A stretch of 64,000 nt of DNA from Brevibacillus choshinensis (lineage in GTDB: Bacteria > Bacillota > Bacilli > Brevibacillales > Brevibacillaceae): contig NZ_LJJB01000010.1 of assembly GCF_001420695.1 (NCBI RefSeq), forward strand, positions 1,855,131 through 1,919,130, in the 5' to 3' direction. The notes below the pieces were generated by a model. It was not told where the DNA came from. It searched no databases and saw only the letters and a list, made by a program, of their open reading frames with translations. Position 1 is the stretch's first letter. Every line of letters begins with the position of its first letter. Shown piece after piece: positions 33,048 through 41,438 of this stretch. A program made the position numbers and the translations under genes.

Positions 33048-33806
33048 TTAATAAGCGGTCCAGCCGGCATCGGCCGCGATCACGACGCCGTTCACAAACT
33101 TCGAGTCATCGGATGCTAGAAATAGAGCGACCGTAGCGATTTCCTCTGGCTCACCCGTGCGTGGATTGAGTGACATACCAGCCATAGCTCGCTCCAAGCC
33201 AAATGGATTTGGAGTAGCCATTGTCGTTCCGATATTCGTACTTACTCCACCCGGCGCAATCGCATTGCAACGAATTCCCTGATTCGCGTATTGAAAAGCA
33301 ACGTTCTTGGTCAAACCCACGACAGCGTGCTTCGACGAGGTGTAGGCCGCTCCCGCCCGAGAACCGTTTAATCCAGCCAGAGAAGCGATGTTGACGATGG
33401 TGCCGTGCCCTTTTTCCATGAACAATGGAAGTGCCTTCCTGATAGCACGCATAGGACCTGTCGTATTTACTGCGAATACTTTATCCCATAGCTCATCGGT
33501 CAAATCAGCAGCAGGAACCATATTGTCCATGATGCCTGCATTGTTTACGAGAACATCCAAGGTGCCGTACGTATTCACGGCTGTATCGATCATGTTTTGT
33601 ACATCTTCTTCTTTAGCCACATTGGCTGCTACGGCAATCGCTTTTCCGCCATTCGCTTCAATATCGGCGACAGTTCCGTTAGCTCCTTCGAGATTCATGT
33701 CAGATACAACTACTTTTGCGCCTTCTTTGGCAAAAAGAGTAGCGATGGCTTTTCCCATCCCAGATGCTGCACCCGTTACAACGACGACTTTGTCTTGAAG
33801 CTTCAT
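33048..33806 (-). CDS. Short-chain dehydrogenase/reductase
   Basis: A 252-residue classical SDR. Cofactor motif TGAASGMGKAIA, NNAG at LDVLVNNAGIMD, catalytic Ser in IVNIASLAGLNGSRAG, and Tyr-x3-Lys in AAYTSSKHAVVG; the C-terminal NGVVIAADAGWTAY replaces the usual DGG. An aspartate after the second strand (VVSDMN) suggests NAD preference. The substrate is unknown. It is divergent from a TetR regulator that probably controls it. ATG 33806 follows AGGAGG. Confidence 0.93.
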   Translation of the reverse strand: MKLQDKVVVVTGAASGMGKAIATLFAKEGAKVVVSDMNLEGANGTVADIEANGGKAIAVAANVAKEEDVQNMIDTAVNTYGTLDVLVNNAGIMDNMVPAADLTDELWDKVFAVNTTGPMRAIRKALPLFMEKGHGTIVNIASLAGLNGSRAGAAYTSSKHAVVGLTKNVAFQYANQGIRCNAIAPGGVSTNIGTTMATPNPFGLERAMAGMSLNPRTGEPEEIATVALFLASDDSKFVNGVVIAADAGWTAY

Positions 33807-33884
33807 GAATCATGCCTCCTTGTATGGATAACGTTTTCACAGCTTTACGTGTAGTAGTGGACTAACGATCTATCCGACACATTT

Positions 33885-33914
33885 AGTATAATGACTTCAA
33901 AACGGACTGTTCAA
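33885..33914 (-). promoter_or_regulatory. Promoter of the SDR gene
   Basis: On the minus strand TTGAAC (33909-33914), 18 bases, TATACT (33885-33890). Confidence 0.6.
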
Positions 33915-34008
33915 TCAGCAAAAGTAATCGATTCTGTTGCGTAACGTACAGTTGACGAAGGTTTTGTCTCATTTCTCAATAAACGATCAGGAAGAGTGAG
34001 GGTGTCAC

Positions 34009-34638
34009 GTGTCCAAAGCAGAGCAAGGTGTCGACAAGCGAGTGAGAAAAACGAGAAATGCGTTAAAAGATTCTTTGATATCCCTCATGCAGGAAAAGGA
34101 TTTTCGGGATATTTCCGTCACAGACATCGTGGAGACAGCCGACGTCAACCGGGGGACCTTTTATCGACATTTTCAATATAAAGAGGAACTTCTGGACGAA
34201 TTGATTGAGGAAGTTCTGACTGATCTCGTCAAATCCTATCGGGAGCCGTATGTGCAGGTCGAGATATTCGACGTAAGAAATTTGACTTCATCTGCAATCA
34301 AGATTTTTGAGCATGTCGCAACACACTCCCGTTTCTATACGATGATTATTAAATCCAACGCATTACCCGGCTTTCAAAACAGAATCTGTCAGGAGCTGAA
34401 GAATCTCTACTTGAAAGATCTCTTTCCAGCGGAGAGGAATGCCAAGCGGAATGAGGCATTATTTGCGAGCTATCATTCTTACGCCATATTTGGAATGATT
34501 ATGGAGTGGGTAGATGGTGGGCTTACTTATTCACCTTCCTACATGGCTGAACAATTGTTAAATATACTGCATTTTTCTCCTCCTCAACCCATTCACATGA
34601 ATAAAGCTTCGTCAGGGACATTGGAAAAGGAAGAATAA
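34009..34638 (+). CDS. TetR/AcrR-family regulator
   Basis: A 209-residue regulator. The N-terminal helix-turn-helix is MQEKDFRDISVTDIVETADVNRGTFYRHFQYKEELLDELIEEV. The C-terminal domain (SYREPYVQVEIF..., TRFYTMIIKSNALPGFQ) resembles TetR_C-type dimer/ligand domains of the DhaS-like group. GTG 34009 follows GTGAGGGTG. It is divergent from the SDR gene. Confidence 0.9.
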   Translation: MSKAEQGVDKRVRKTRNALKDSLISLMQEKDFRDISVTDIVETADVNRGTFYRHFQYKEELLDELIEEVLTDLVKSYREPYVQVEIFDVRNLTSSAIKIFEHVATHSRFYTMIIKSNALPGFQNRICQELKNLYLKDLFPAERNAKRNEALFASYHSYAIFGMIMEWVDGGLTYSPSYMAEQLLNILHFSPPQPIHMNKASSGTLEKEE

Positions 34639-34645
34639 TACGGCC

Positions 34646-34742
34646 TTGACATCTTGGTTTGTTGTAACTAAAATGATTACAACAGGGAAACAAACACACA
34701 CCTTGTTCTTTTTTAATACGAGATGTAACTGATTGTGTTACA
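34646..34742 (+). promoter_or_regulatory. Promoter with two GTAAC-type inverted repeats
   Basis: Consensus TTGACA (34646-34651), 17 bases, TAAAAT (34669-34674). GTTGTAA-N9-TTACAAC (34661-34683) covers the -10. A second repeat TGTAAC-N7-GTTACA lies at 34724-34742 in the leader. Both suggest control by a repressor that binds GTAAC half-sites. Confidence 0.65.
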
Positions 34743-34807
34743 ACTGATCGTTCAGGTAATACGATTGCTATATGTGGCCAATTCTACTTTTATGGAGGGA
34801 AACAATC

Positions 34808-35443
34808 ATGAAGATCGCTATTGTTGGAGCAAGTGGTAAAGCAGGTAAATGGATTGCAAAGGAAGCACTGGATCGGGGTCATGAAGTAACAGCAATCGTT
34901 CGTGATGCAGCGAAAGTGACTGAAGCAAACGTGGCTGTTTTGGAAAAGGACGTATTCGCACTGAAATCCGATGATCTGAAAGGCTTTGACGTCGTGGTCA
35001 ATGCGTTTGGTGCCCCACTCGGTCAGGAACATCTGCACGTGGAAGCAGGAAATGTACTGATTGAAGCGATGAAGGGTGCGCCTAACACTCGATTGCTCGT
35101 AGTGGGTGGAGCAGGTAGCCTGTTCGTGGATGAAGCAAAAACGACTCGCGTATTGGAAACACCCGATTTCCCAGAGATGTTTTTGGCTACTGCTCAAAAT
35201 CAGGGAGAAAATCTCCGCATTCTGCAGGGAACTGATTCCATTCAATGGACGTTCCTCAGCCCATCTGCATTCTTTGACGCTGAAGGAGCACGCAGCGGTT
35301 CGTATGTAGCAGGAAAAGATCATTTGCTGGTGAATGCAAGCGGACAAAGCTACATCAGCTATGCTGACTATGCCATTGCGGTCCTGGATGAAATCGAGAA
35401 CCCACAGCACCGCAACGAACGCTTCACAGTAGGATCGAAATAA
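34808..35443 (+). CDS. NAD(P)-binding (NmrA/atypical SDR) reductase
   Basis: A 211-residue protein with an N-terminal Rossmann motif KIAIVGASGKAGKWIAKEALDRGHEVTAIVRD, then DVVVNAFGAP and LLVVGGAGSLFVDE. No Tyr-x3-Lys motif is seen, consistent with atypical SDRs that act as NADPH-dependent reductases or redox sensors. Start at ATG 34808 (GGAGGG); the upstream frame is leader. The promoter carries GTAAC-type inverted repeats comparable to the doxX operator, hinting at shared redox or quinone control. Confidence 0.9.
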   Translation: MKIAIVGASGKAGKWIAKEALDRGHEVTAIVRDAAKVTEANVAVLEKDVFALKSDDLKGFDVVVNAFGAPLGQEHLHVEAGNVLIEAMKGAPNTRLLVVGGAGSLFVDEAKTTRVLETPDFPEMFLATAQNQGENLRILQGTDSIQWTFLSPSAFFDAEGARSGSYVAGKDHLLVNASGQSYISYADYAIAVLDEIENPQHRNERFTVGSK

Positions 35444-35479
35444 AAATTCCGTATCTACGAAAAGTGCATCGGAACAAAC

Positions 35480-35516
35480 AAAGACCAGCCCATTTTTTTG
35501 AGCTGGTCTTTTTGTA
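35480..35516 (+). terminator. Terminator of the reductase gene
   Basis: AAAGACCAGC and GCTGGTCTTT arms with a T-rich loop, followed by TTG and T residues. Confidence 0.88.
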
Positions 35517-35530
35517 TTCGTCGGTTTGCC

Positions 35531-35839
35531 TTATCGCACCATCGACCCAATCACCGGGTAATGAAACGGTCGCCCTTTCAGAGAGTAGACGATTCCTTTA
35601 ATCGGATAGTAGATTCCCATCAATCCGAAGACGATCAGGAATGGAATGCCAATCAGTATGAAAGAGAGTGCCCAGGAAATACTGATGAGTATTCCCATGA
35701 TGACGTGAAACAAAAGAGCTTGTAATGCCATATTTTTAGCATCGCGATCCTGCATGAGCAGCCATACAATTAATGGAACCAGGAAGGGCGCGAAAAAGGC
35801 ACTCGCATGTGTGATTGCTTTTACACCGTTATAATTCAT
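35531..35839 (-). CDS. DUF4870-type small membrane protein
   Basis: A 102-residue protein with three hydrophobic segments (FFAPFLVPLIVWLLM; LFHVIMGILISISWALSFILIGIPFLIVFGL) and the recognisable DUF4870 features: an early His (AITHASAFFAPF) and YYPIKGIVYSLKGRPFHYPVIG at the end. Function unknown; the family resembles Tic20-like membrane proteins. I start at ATG 35839 behind GAGGAGG; the longer frame would include a tandem repeat. Confidence 0.85.
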   Translation of the reverse strand: MNYNGVKAITHASAFFAPFLVPLIVWLLMQDRDAKNMALQALLFHVIMGILISISWALSFILIGIPFLIVFGLMGIYYPIKGIVYSLKGRPFHYPVIGSMVR

Positions 35840-35853
35840 TGAATAGTCCTCCT

Positions 35854-35891
35854 CGTCGTTCATGACGAACATCGTCGTTCATGACGAACTT
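35854..35891 (-). repeat. Tandem 19-base repeat upstream of the DUF4870 gene
   Basis: Two head-to-tail copies of CGTCGTTCATGACGAACWT (35854-35872 and 35873-35891), differing at one base. On the minus strand each contains TCGTC-N6-GACGA, which can fold as a small hairpin in the leader just before the Shine-Dalgarno. Confidence 0.85.
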
Positions 35892-36092
35892 CTATGATCC
35901 TATTGTACATGAGGAGTGCAACGGACAAAAACCATCAAAAGCGTGATTGCCCGCTCCGACTGAAGACGGAGGAAAATTCCATTCAGATCAGTTAATGTGA
36001 ATCTTAAGAAAATCTTTTGTTTTTTCACAAGTAATTCTAAAGGTGAAATGGGTAAGATGAGATGTAGGTTTACAAAAAGGGGCGAAATAATC

Positions 36093-36680
36093 ATGATGAT
36101 TGATTGCCATCAACCGATCGGCTTTAAAGAACGGCTGATGTTTTTCTATAATTTCTTGCAGGCACCTGGTCAAGTCGGGAGCATCACGCCTAGTTCTCAT
36201 GCGTTGGCAAAGCAAATGATGAAGCCAGTGGACTGGGAACGAGCGAATACGATTGTGGAGCTGGGTGCGGGAACCGGTATTTTTACCAAATGGATCGATG
36301 AACTGAAAAAGCCGGATGCGACTCTCGTATCCTTTGAAAAAGAAGCCAGTATGAGAAAGCGCTTGGAACTTCAGTTTCCGGGAGCCCTGTTTCACGAGGA
36401 TGCCGTGGAGTTGGTTAGTGTGCTGACCGAGGCAGGATTGGGCAAGGCTGATGCTATCATTTCCGGCTTGCCATTCGCGAATTTTCCCCAATTGCTGCGC
36501 GATCAGATCATGGAGCAGATATACGCAGCACTGAAGCCAGGGGGAGTCTTTGTCGCGTTTCAATATTCCTTGCAGATGAAAAAGCAGTTACAAACGGTCT
36601 TTACGGACGTTTCCGTCAAAATGGTTCCGTTCAACCTACCGCCTGCTTTTGTATATGTGTGTCGAAAAGAACTCGGCTAG
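36093..36680 (+). CDS. SAM-dependent methyltransferase (phospholipid N-methyltransferase-like)
   Basis: A 195-residue class I methyltransferase. SAM motif I is in ANTIVELGAGTGIFTKWIDEL, with DAIISGLPFANFPQLL in the post-motif region. The N-terminal FYNFLQAPGQVGSITPSSHALAKQMM is characteristic of the PmtA/rRNA-dimethylase-like group that methylates phospholipids or related amphiphiles. I start at ATG 36093 (AAAAAGGGGCG). A DedA-family membrane protein follows 21 bases later, which fits a membrane-lipid role. Confidence 0.88.
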   Translation: MMIDCHQPIGFKERLMFFYNFLQAPGQVGSITPSSHALAKQMMKPVDWERANTIVELGAGTGIFTKWIDELKKPDATLVSFEKEASMRKRLELQFPGALFHEDAVELVSVLTEAGLGKADAIISGLPFANFPQLLRDQIMEQIYAALKPGGVFVAFQYSLQMKKQLQTVFTDVSVKMVPFNLPPAFVYVCRKELG

Positions 36681-36701
36681 AAAGGGAGGGAGGTACGCAG
36701 T

Positions 36702-37340
36702 ATGGTAGTGGAAATGATGACGGACTCGGTAGGCCAGTTTGGTTATTTTGCACTCTTTTTTCTCTTATGGCTGGGTATTGTAGGAATGCCGATTCCGGAT
36801 GAAGTGATTGTTCTATCAGCAGGTGTGTTGACTGCGACAGGTGTGCTGCACGTCATCCCTGCCTTTATTGCTACCTACTTGGGAGTCGTTTCCGGCCTGT
36901 CGTTAGGGTATGTATTAGGCAGGACAGTAGGGGCGCCAGCACTGAATTGGATCGGGCGGAAAAAAGGGATGAATAAGTACGTAGCGCACGCGCAATCGCT
37001 TCTGGAACGGTACGGAAGCTATGCGTTGTGCATCAGCTATTTTTTGCCGGTCGTCCGTCACGTTGTCCCCTATCTGGTGGGGATTGGAAAGATGACCTTT
37101 CGCCGCTATGCTTTATTTTCGTACACGACTGGACTGGTTTGGACGCTAGCATTGTTTGCGATTGGCCATTTCACAGGGAATAATGTCGCCTATCTCAGTG
37201 CACACATAAACACGCTAACGCAAGGAATGGCAGCGGGTGTAGCGGGTCTTGTTCTCGTTGCTGTAGTGGGCGTATATGTCTATAAGGTGTGGAAAAGACG
37301 GAAGGAACGCGTCGTCACATCCAAAGAATACAGCAAATAA
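36702..37340 (+). CDS. DedA-family membrane protein
   Basis: A 212-residue protein with the DedA signature: GIVGMPIPDEVIVLSAGVL, LGYVLGRTVG, LLERYGSYALCISYFLPVVRHVVPYLVGIGKM (the reentrant region with its conserved arginine) and a C-terminal helix plus a basic tail. DedA proteins are undecaprenyl phosphate or phosphatidylethanolamine translocases in characterised cases. Co-transcribed with the preceding methyltransferase. ATG 36702 has GGGAGGGAGGT. Confidence 0.93.
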   Translation: MVVEMMTDSVGQFGYFALFFLLWLGIVGMPIPDEVIVLSAGVLTATGVLHVIPAFIATYLGVVSGLSLGYVLGRTVGAPALNWIGRKKGMNKYVAHAQSLLERYGSYALCISYFLPVVRHVVPYLVGIGKMTFRRYALFSYTTGLVWTLALFAIGHFTGNNVAYLSAHINTLTQGMAAGVAGLVLVAVVGVYVYKVWKRRKERVVTSKEYSK

Positions 37341-37366
37341 AACCTCTGCTCTCGCAGAGGTTTTTT
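37341..37366 (+). terminator. Terminator of the methyltransferase-dedA operon
   Basis: AACCTCTGC and GCAGAGGTT arms with a TCTC loop, then TTTT. Confidence 0.92.
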
Positions 37367-37419
37367 CGTGGCAATCAAAAAGGAACTGCTCTAGTTGTTC
37401 GTTCCAGATTCGCTTCAGC

Positions 37420-38001
37420 CTAGCTTACAGTCTTAGAACCTGACTTCATTTTCGTAACCGCCTTTACAAATTCCTCGTAGGTCCCCCGATAGATCGTGGA
37501 GTCGTGGTCGGAAGAACAATACCGATTCAATCCGATTTTGTTTAAAAATCGTTCGCCATCTGCGGTCACAGCATCGCCCACGATCCCTTCGATCTTCACT
37601 CCCTTCCTTTGAAGTGCCTCATAGTAATCCATGTAGCTGCTTACTAGCAACAGTAACGCATGAGACTTCCGGAAATGGTCGTCAATGACAACACAGGAGA
37701 GGAACAAGTTCAAAAAAGTGACAGGTTCGCTTTCTACAGGAATGATTTCTCTGTACGTAAGATATTTGTCGTTATAAGTACCGTTTTCAATCTGTTCGAA
37801 AATATCCTGTCGAACGGGAAATAAATTCATAAATCCAATGATGCGATTGTCCACTTCCAGTGCGAGTATCGAGTGAGGACGATGCACATACCATTCGTAC
37901 GATTCTGCATAGGGGGTAATATGTTCCTCCCCATAGTACTTTTTTTCTAATTGTTCCATTTGAATAAAATCTTGTATGGTTAGGCCACTTTTGATGTTCA
38001 C
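37420..38001 (-). CDS. GNAT-like acetyltransferase family protein
   Basis: A 193-residue protein with GNAT-like features: EWYVHRPHSILALEVDNRIIGFMNLFPV (strands 1-3), TFLNLFLSCVVIDDHFRKSHALLLLVSSYMDYYEAL (acyl-CoA loop region) and FLNKIGLNRYCSSDHDSTIYRG at the end. GTG 38001 follows AGGGGG. It begins 10 bases after the EamA gene and may form an operon with it. It is not obviously related to the two GNAT-like proteins of the exporter locus. Confidence 0.75.
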   Translation of the reverse strand: MNIKSGLTIQDFIQMEQLEKKYYGEEHITPYAESYEWYVHRPHSILALEVDNRIIGFMNLFPVRQDIFEQIENGTYNDKYLTYREIIPVESEPVTFLNLFLSCVVIDDHFRKSHALLLLVSSYMDYYEALQRKGVKIEGIVGDAVTADGERFLNKIGLNRYCSSDHDSTIYRGTYEEFVKAVTKMKSGSKTVS

Positions 38002-38011
38002 ACGGATCCCC

Positions 38012-38905
38012 CTATTCGTTCGAAGTGGAATTTTTGCGTTTCCCCCGTTGGCGCAGCCATTCCGGCAGGACGATCGCGATCAGAATGACGATAACCCCCA
38101 CTGTTTGCAGCAAACTTACTGATTCGTGCAGGATGAAGTATGACGAAATGACGGCCATGGGTAGCTCGGCAGCACCGAGAATGGCAGCCATGCCTGCGCC
38201 GATGTGCGGAATGCCAAAGTTGAAGAGGACTGTCGGCAAGAGGATTCCGAAAAAGGCGAGCAGGAATACATACGGGAATAACCCGTCCCACAGCGCGCCA
38301 TTGAAGAGAAAGACGGGTGGGTATATCAGGCTGGCCAAGAGCAGGGAGCCTGTAGCCATGGTCGAGCTGCGCACCCACGGATGAACGGTGATAGCAACCT
38401 TACCACTACTTAAAAGAAACAAGGTGTAGGATACCGCCGAGAGTAATCCGAAAATGACGCCGATGAGGTTGAATTGCTCTAATCCGCCGCTTTCGAAAAG
38501 TCCTCCGGCAAGCAAAGTTCCAATGAGCAACAAAACCAGTGAGCCTACCGTTTGTTTGTCAGGGAGCCGACGGGACAGGATGGCTTCCGCAAATACTCCC
38601 ATCCACGTAAATTGAAACAACAGAACGATTGCAACTGAAGCAGGAATGTATTGAAGGGCGTTATAGTAAAAAATGCCCGTCGTTCCAACAGTCAGACCTA
38701 CAGCTACCAACAGGAGTAATTGTCGCATTTGCGGTTTAGTCCGCAAGAAAAACAATGCAGGCAGCCAGGTTAGTACAAAGCCGAAAAACATTTGCCCACC
38801 GATCACTTCTGCAGGGGAGTATCCTTGTCCATAAGCGAGTTTTACAATCGTGGAGAGGATTCCGTAACTGCACGCTCCTATAAAGACCAGTAGTATATAA
38901 CGCAT
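38012..38905 (-). CDS. EamA/DMT-family transporter
   Basis: A 297-residue permease with ten predicted helices in two EamA halves (ILLVFIGACSYGILSTIVKLAYGQGYSPAEVIGGQ; second half from QFNLIGVIFGLLSAVSYTLFLL to SVSLLQTVGVIVILIAIVLPEWLRQRGK). Probably exports small metabolites or amino acids; substrate unknown. Start ATG 38905 follows AAGGAGAT. A GNAT-like gene follows closely. Confidence 0.9.
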   Translation of the reverse strand: MRYILLVFIGACSYGILSTIVKLAYGQGYSPAEVIGGQMFFGFVLTWLPALFFLRTKPQMRQLLLLVAVGLTVGTTGIFYYNALQYIPASVAIVLLFQFTWMGVFAEAILSRRLPDKQTVGSLVLLLIGTLLAGGLFESGGLEQFNLIGVIFGLLSAVSYTLFLLSSGKVAITVHPWVRSSTMATGSLLLASLIYPPVFLFNGALWDGLFPYVFLLAFFGILLPTVLFNFGIPHIGAGMAAILGAAELPMAVISSYFILHESVSLLQTVGVIVILIAIVLPEWLRQRGKRKNSTSNE

Positions 38906-39074
38906 GAGTCGTATCTCCTTGTCCCAGTTCAATTTATCCTTAGCAAGGATAATACGCGATACAAAGTTTGTCTATGTAAGGAAATACACTTTGTCCCCAA
39001 TCAAAGGTTTTCCATTGGCCATGTGCGGGAAATAAAGTGACTAGCAGACAGCGTAGAAGAACAGGGGGAGGCAG

Positions 39075-40811
39075 ATGTATTTTCCGAAAGTAAAAGTCCG
39101 GCTATTTGCAACATTTTTGTTGTTAAGCCTTATCCCCATTTTGTTCATCTGCTTCCTTTTCTATGGGGAAGCCCAAGAGGCAGTGTTTGAGCAGTACAAA
39201 ACGAGTACCGAAGGCCACATGAAGCTAGCAGATGTGCGCTTGTCCTTTTTTTTACGAACCATGCAACAAGAGGTCAATGACTTGGCGGAAAATAAGCTGC
39301 TACGTGCGGACGAGCGGAGTGATGCCTCTCTACAGGCACTATTTTCGCAGTTTGTCCGCATGCAAGATATGGTAGGTAACATTCATTTGCTTAGAGATGA
39401 CCTCAGCGTCGTCTCCCTGCGCCCTGAAAAAGGCTGGGAGCCGCAAGACATGCCGATTTCTTTTTCTCGGGAGTCATTTGAGTTACATACCAGTAAGCTT
39501 TGGCTATTAAGTCGGAAAGATGAACTCGGTAATCCCAATTCGATATATATTGCACAAAAGGTAAAGCATGTATCAGGGAAGTCAGAATCCTTGCTGATGG
39601 TAGAAATTCGTCTGGATAAGCTTGGTCGTTGGATTCGAACGAATTATGCGCCGGAACAGAACGATATGATGGTCATCTCTCCCACGGGGAACATTTTTAT
39701 ACATACGATCGGCGAATTCATAGGAAGACATATACAGGAGCTTCCGGATTATGACGCGATCAGCAGGACGTTGCAAAACGAAAAGGAAAAGGGCGTATTC
39801 ACGTTCCGAAAAGATGGGGAGACAATCTACGCCTTTTACTTCGTATCACCGATAAGTGGCAATGGGTATTTCGAATGGATCGGAGGAAAAGGAATTACGC
39901 AACGTCTCGATCGGCTGAAGCTGATTTTGCTCTTTACCATTTGTCTTGTCGTCGGCTTCTCCGCGTATGTAGCGCTTCGTCTCTCTTTGTGGATCGGAAA
40001 ACCTATCTATACATTAGTGTCAGCCACTGATTCATTGCTGCAAGGCGATTTTTCTATACGCGTCCCGATACAAGGGATGGAAGAAATCACGATACTCGAA
40101 AAGAAATTCAACGAGATGGCTGGGCAGATGCATACGCTGATCGTGCGAGAAAGGAAGTACATGCAGGAGAGTCTTGATCAAATCGTACGCAACTTTTACT
40201 TGGCGGTGGAAATGAAGGATCCTTATACAGCAGGACACACAGAACGTGTTACGGAGTACGCTCTTATTCTCTACGATCATCTGGATGAAAAATCAAGCAG
40301 TCAATTCTCACGGGACGACTTGCGCTATGCCAGCTTGATGCACGACATCGGAAAAGTGGCGATACCTGATCATGTTCTGCTAAAGGCAGGGAAACTGACG
40401 GACGAGGAATACGAACACATGAAGCAGCATTCTACCATCGGGGCAAATATCGTGGAGCAGATCGAGAGCTTGGCTCACGTCAGCCAAGGAGTTCGACATC
40501 ATCATGAACGATGGGATGGTCGAGGTTATCCTGACCAATTAAAGGGAGAGGAAATTTCCTTAATAGGGCGGATCATTGCAGTTGCCGACACGTTTGATGC
40601 TATGACGACGACACGTTCCTATCGCAAGGCAATGACGTTTCAAGAAGCGTACGACGAAATTGTGCGATGCTCGTCTACGCAATTTGATCCGTATATCGTG
40701 AGCGTGTTTCAGAAAGCGTATCATGCTTGTGTTCTCCACGTAGATTCGCTTTCTCATCCGAGCGGGACAGAGCGTGAAATAGCGGCATCCGTAGTCGATC
40801 AGCGAGAATGA
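39075..40811 (+). CDS. Sensor protein with HD-GYP domain (c-di-GMP phosphodiesterase-like)
   Basis: A 578-residue membrane protein. TM1 (about 9-30), an extracytoplasmic Cache-like sensor (about 35-280), TM2 (about 285-305), HAMP (about 307-360, RLSLWIGKPIYTLVSATDSLLQGDFSIRVP), then an HD-GYP output (about 370-560). The HD-GYP metal motifs are complete: H in TAGHTERV, LMHDIGKVAIPD, HHHERWDGRGYPDQLKGEEI, IIAVADTFDAMTT. It likely degrades cyclic di-GMP in response to an external ligand. ATG 39075 has GGGGGAGG. The gene is divergent from the EamA operon. Confidence 0.92.
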   Translation: MYFPKVKVRLFATFLLLSLIPILFICFLFYGEAQEAVFEQYKTSTEGHMKLADVRLSFFLRTMQQEVNDLAENKLLRADERSDASLQALFSQFVRMQDMVGNIHLLRDDLSVVSLRPEKGWEPQDMPISFSRESFELHTSKLWLLSRKDELGNPNSIYIAQKVKHVSGKSESLLMVEIRLDKLGRWIRTNYAPEQNDMMVISPTGNIFIHTIGEFIGRHIQELPDYDAISRTLQNEKEKGVFTFRKDGETIYAFYFVSPISGNGYFEWIGGKGITQRLDRLKLILLFTICLVVGFSAYVALRLSLWIGKPIYTLVSATDSLLQGDFSIRVPIQGMEEITILEKKFNEMAGQMHTLIVRERKYMQESLDQIVRNFYLAVEMKDPYTAGHTERVTEYALILYDHLDEKSSSQFSRDDLRYASLMHDIGKVAIPDHVLLKAGKLTDEEYEHMKQHSTIGANIVEQIESLAHVSQGVRHHHERWDGRGYPDQLKGEEISLIGRIIAVADTFDAMTTTRSYRKAMTFQEAYDEIVRCSSTQFDPYIVSVFQKAYHACVLHVDSLSHPSGTEREIAASVVDQRE

Positions 40812-40846
40812 GGGGACTTTTCCCTGTATTGGGTGGCTTTTTCGCC

Positions 40847-40875
40847 TTGCTATCAATCCGTATCTTTGGTATTCT
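40847..40875 (+). promoter_or_regulatory. Promoter of the SRP RNA
   Basis: TTGCTA, 17 bases, TATTCT, ending just before the RNA's 5' end. Confidence 0.65.
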
Positions 40876-40880
40876 AATCG

Positions 40881-41149
40881 TACCGTGCTAGACGGGGAGG
40901 TTGCGGTGCCCTGTAACCTGCAATCCGCAATAGCAGGGTTGAATTCCTATCATAGGTTTCCTCATGTGAGGCTGCCTTATGGCGGCGGTGTTGAGGATCG
41001 GGTCCTGTGCAACGCGAACCCATGAACCTGGTCAGGTCCGGAAGGAAGCAGCCATAAGTGGATCATCGCGTGTGCCGCAGGGTGGCCTGGTCTGAGCTGC
41101 TACCATAAGTAACGCTTGGATGAGGATTATCGAAGATAGGTGCACGGTA
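40881..41149 (+). ncRNA. ffs: Signal recognition particle RNA (Bacillus-type 6S scRNA)
   Basis: About 269 bases bounded by complementary ends CCGTGC/GCACGG. The 5' Alu-like domain starts TGCTAGACGGGGAGG...GGTGCCCTGTAACCTGC. The conserved domain IV tetraloop region is GGTCAGGTCCGGAAGGAAGCAGCC near 41027-41055. The 3' part GTGCCGCAGGGTGGCCTGGTC...GTAACGCTTGG agrees with the Bacillus scRNA. As in Bacillus it lies upstream of dnaX; here a kinase gene intervenes. Confidence 0.95.
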
Positions 41150-41317
41150 CCTTCTAACGACAGTAAATAGCATGTTTCCTCCGGGAGACATGCTATTTTT
41201 TATTACTTGGGCATCGCCAAGAGCTTCCTCGAGGCCCACCTTTCTCATTTGTTCAGCCAACTTTTCCAATCGTTCCACGTATTTTTTGTTGTTTTTTGAC
41301 GATAAACAGCGAAACAT
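41063..41317 (-). CDS. Doubtful ORF antisense to the SRP RNA 3' end
   Basis: An 84-codon minus-strand frame (MFRCLSSKNNKKYVERLEKLAEQM...) with GGGAAGGGAA before ATG 41317. The first half looks like a charged helical protein, but the second half runs through the SRP terminator and the 3' end of the SRP RNA. No family recognised. Possibly a real short protein, more likely chance. Confidence 0.2.
   Translation of the reverse strand: MFRCLSSKNNKKYVERLEKLAEQMRKVGLEEALGDAQVIKNSMSPGGNMLFTVVRRYRAPIFDNPHPSVTYGSSSDQATLRHTR
41168..41203 (+). terminator. Terminator of the SRP RNA
   Basis: TAGCATGTTTCC and GGGAGACATGCTA arms followed by TTTTTTATT. Confidence 0.88.
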
Positions 41318-41438
41318 TTCCCTTCCCTCTCTCGCCAAAAAGGCAGGGTTTGGGCGGACTTTCACGAACTTTCATAGAAGGATAAACAATATACTTTCCT
41401 GCACATTGAACTACGTTATAGGTCAGGAGGGACAAGCT

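Noticed and set aside
41172-41438. Longer N-terminus for the PAS kinase
   Set aside because: The upstream in-frame region is the SRP RNA terminator and leader; GTG 41439 has an AGGAGGGA site and gives a normal PAS start.
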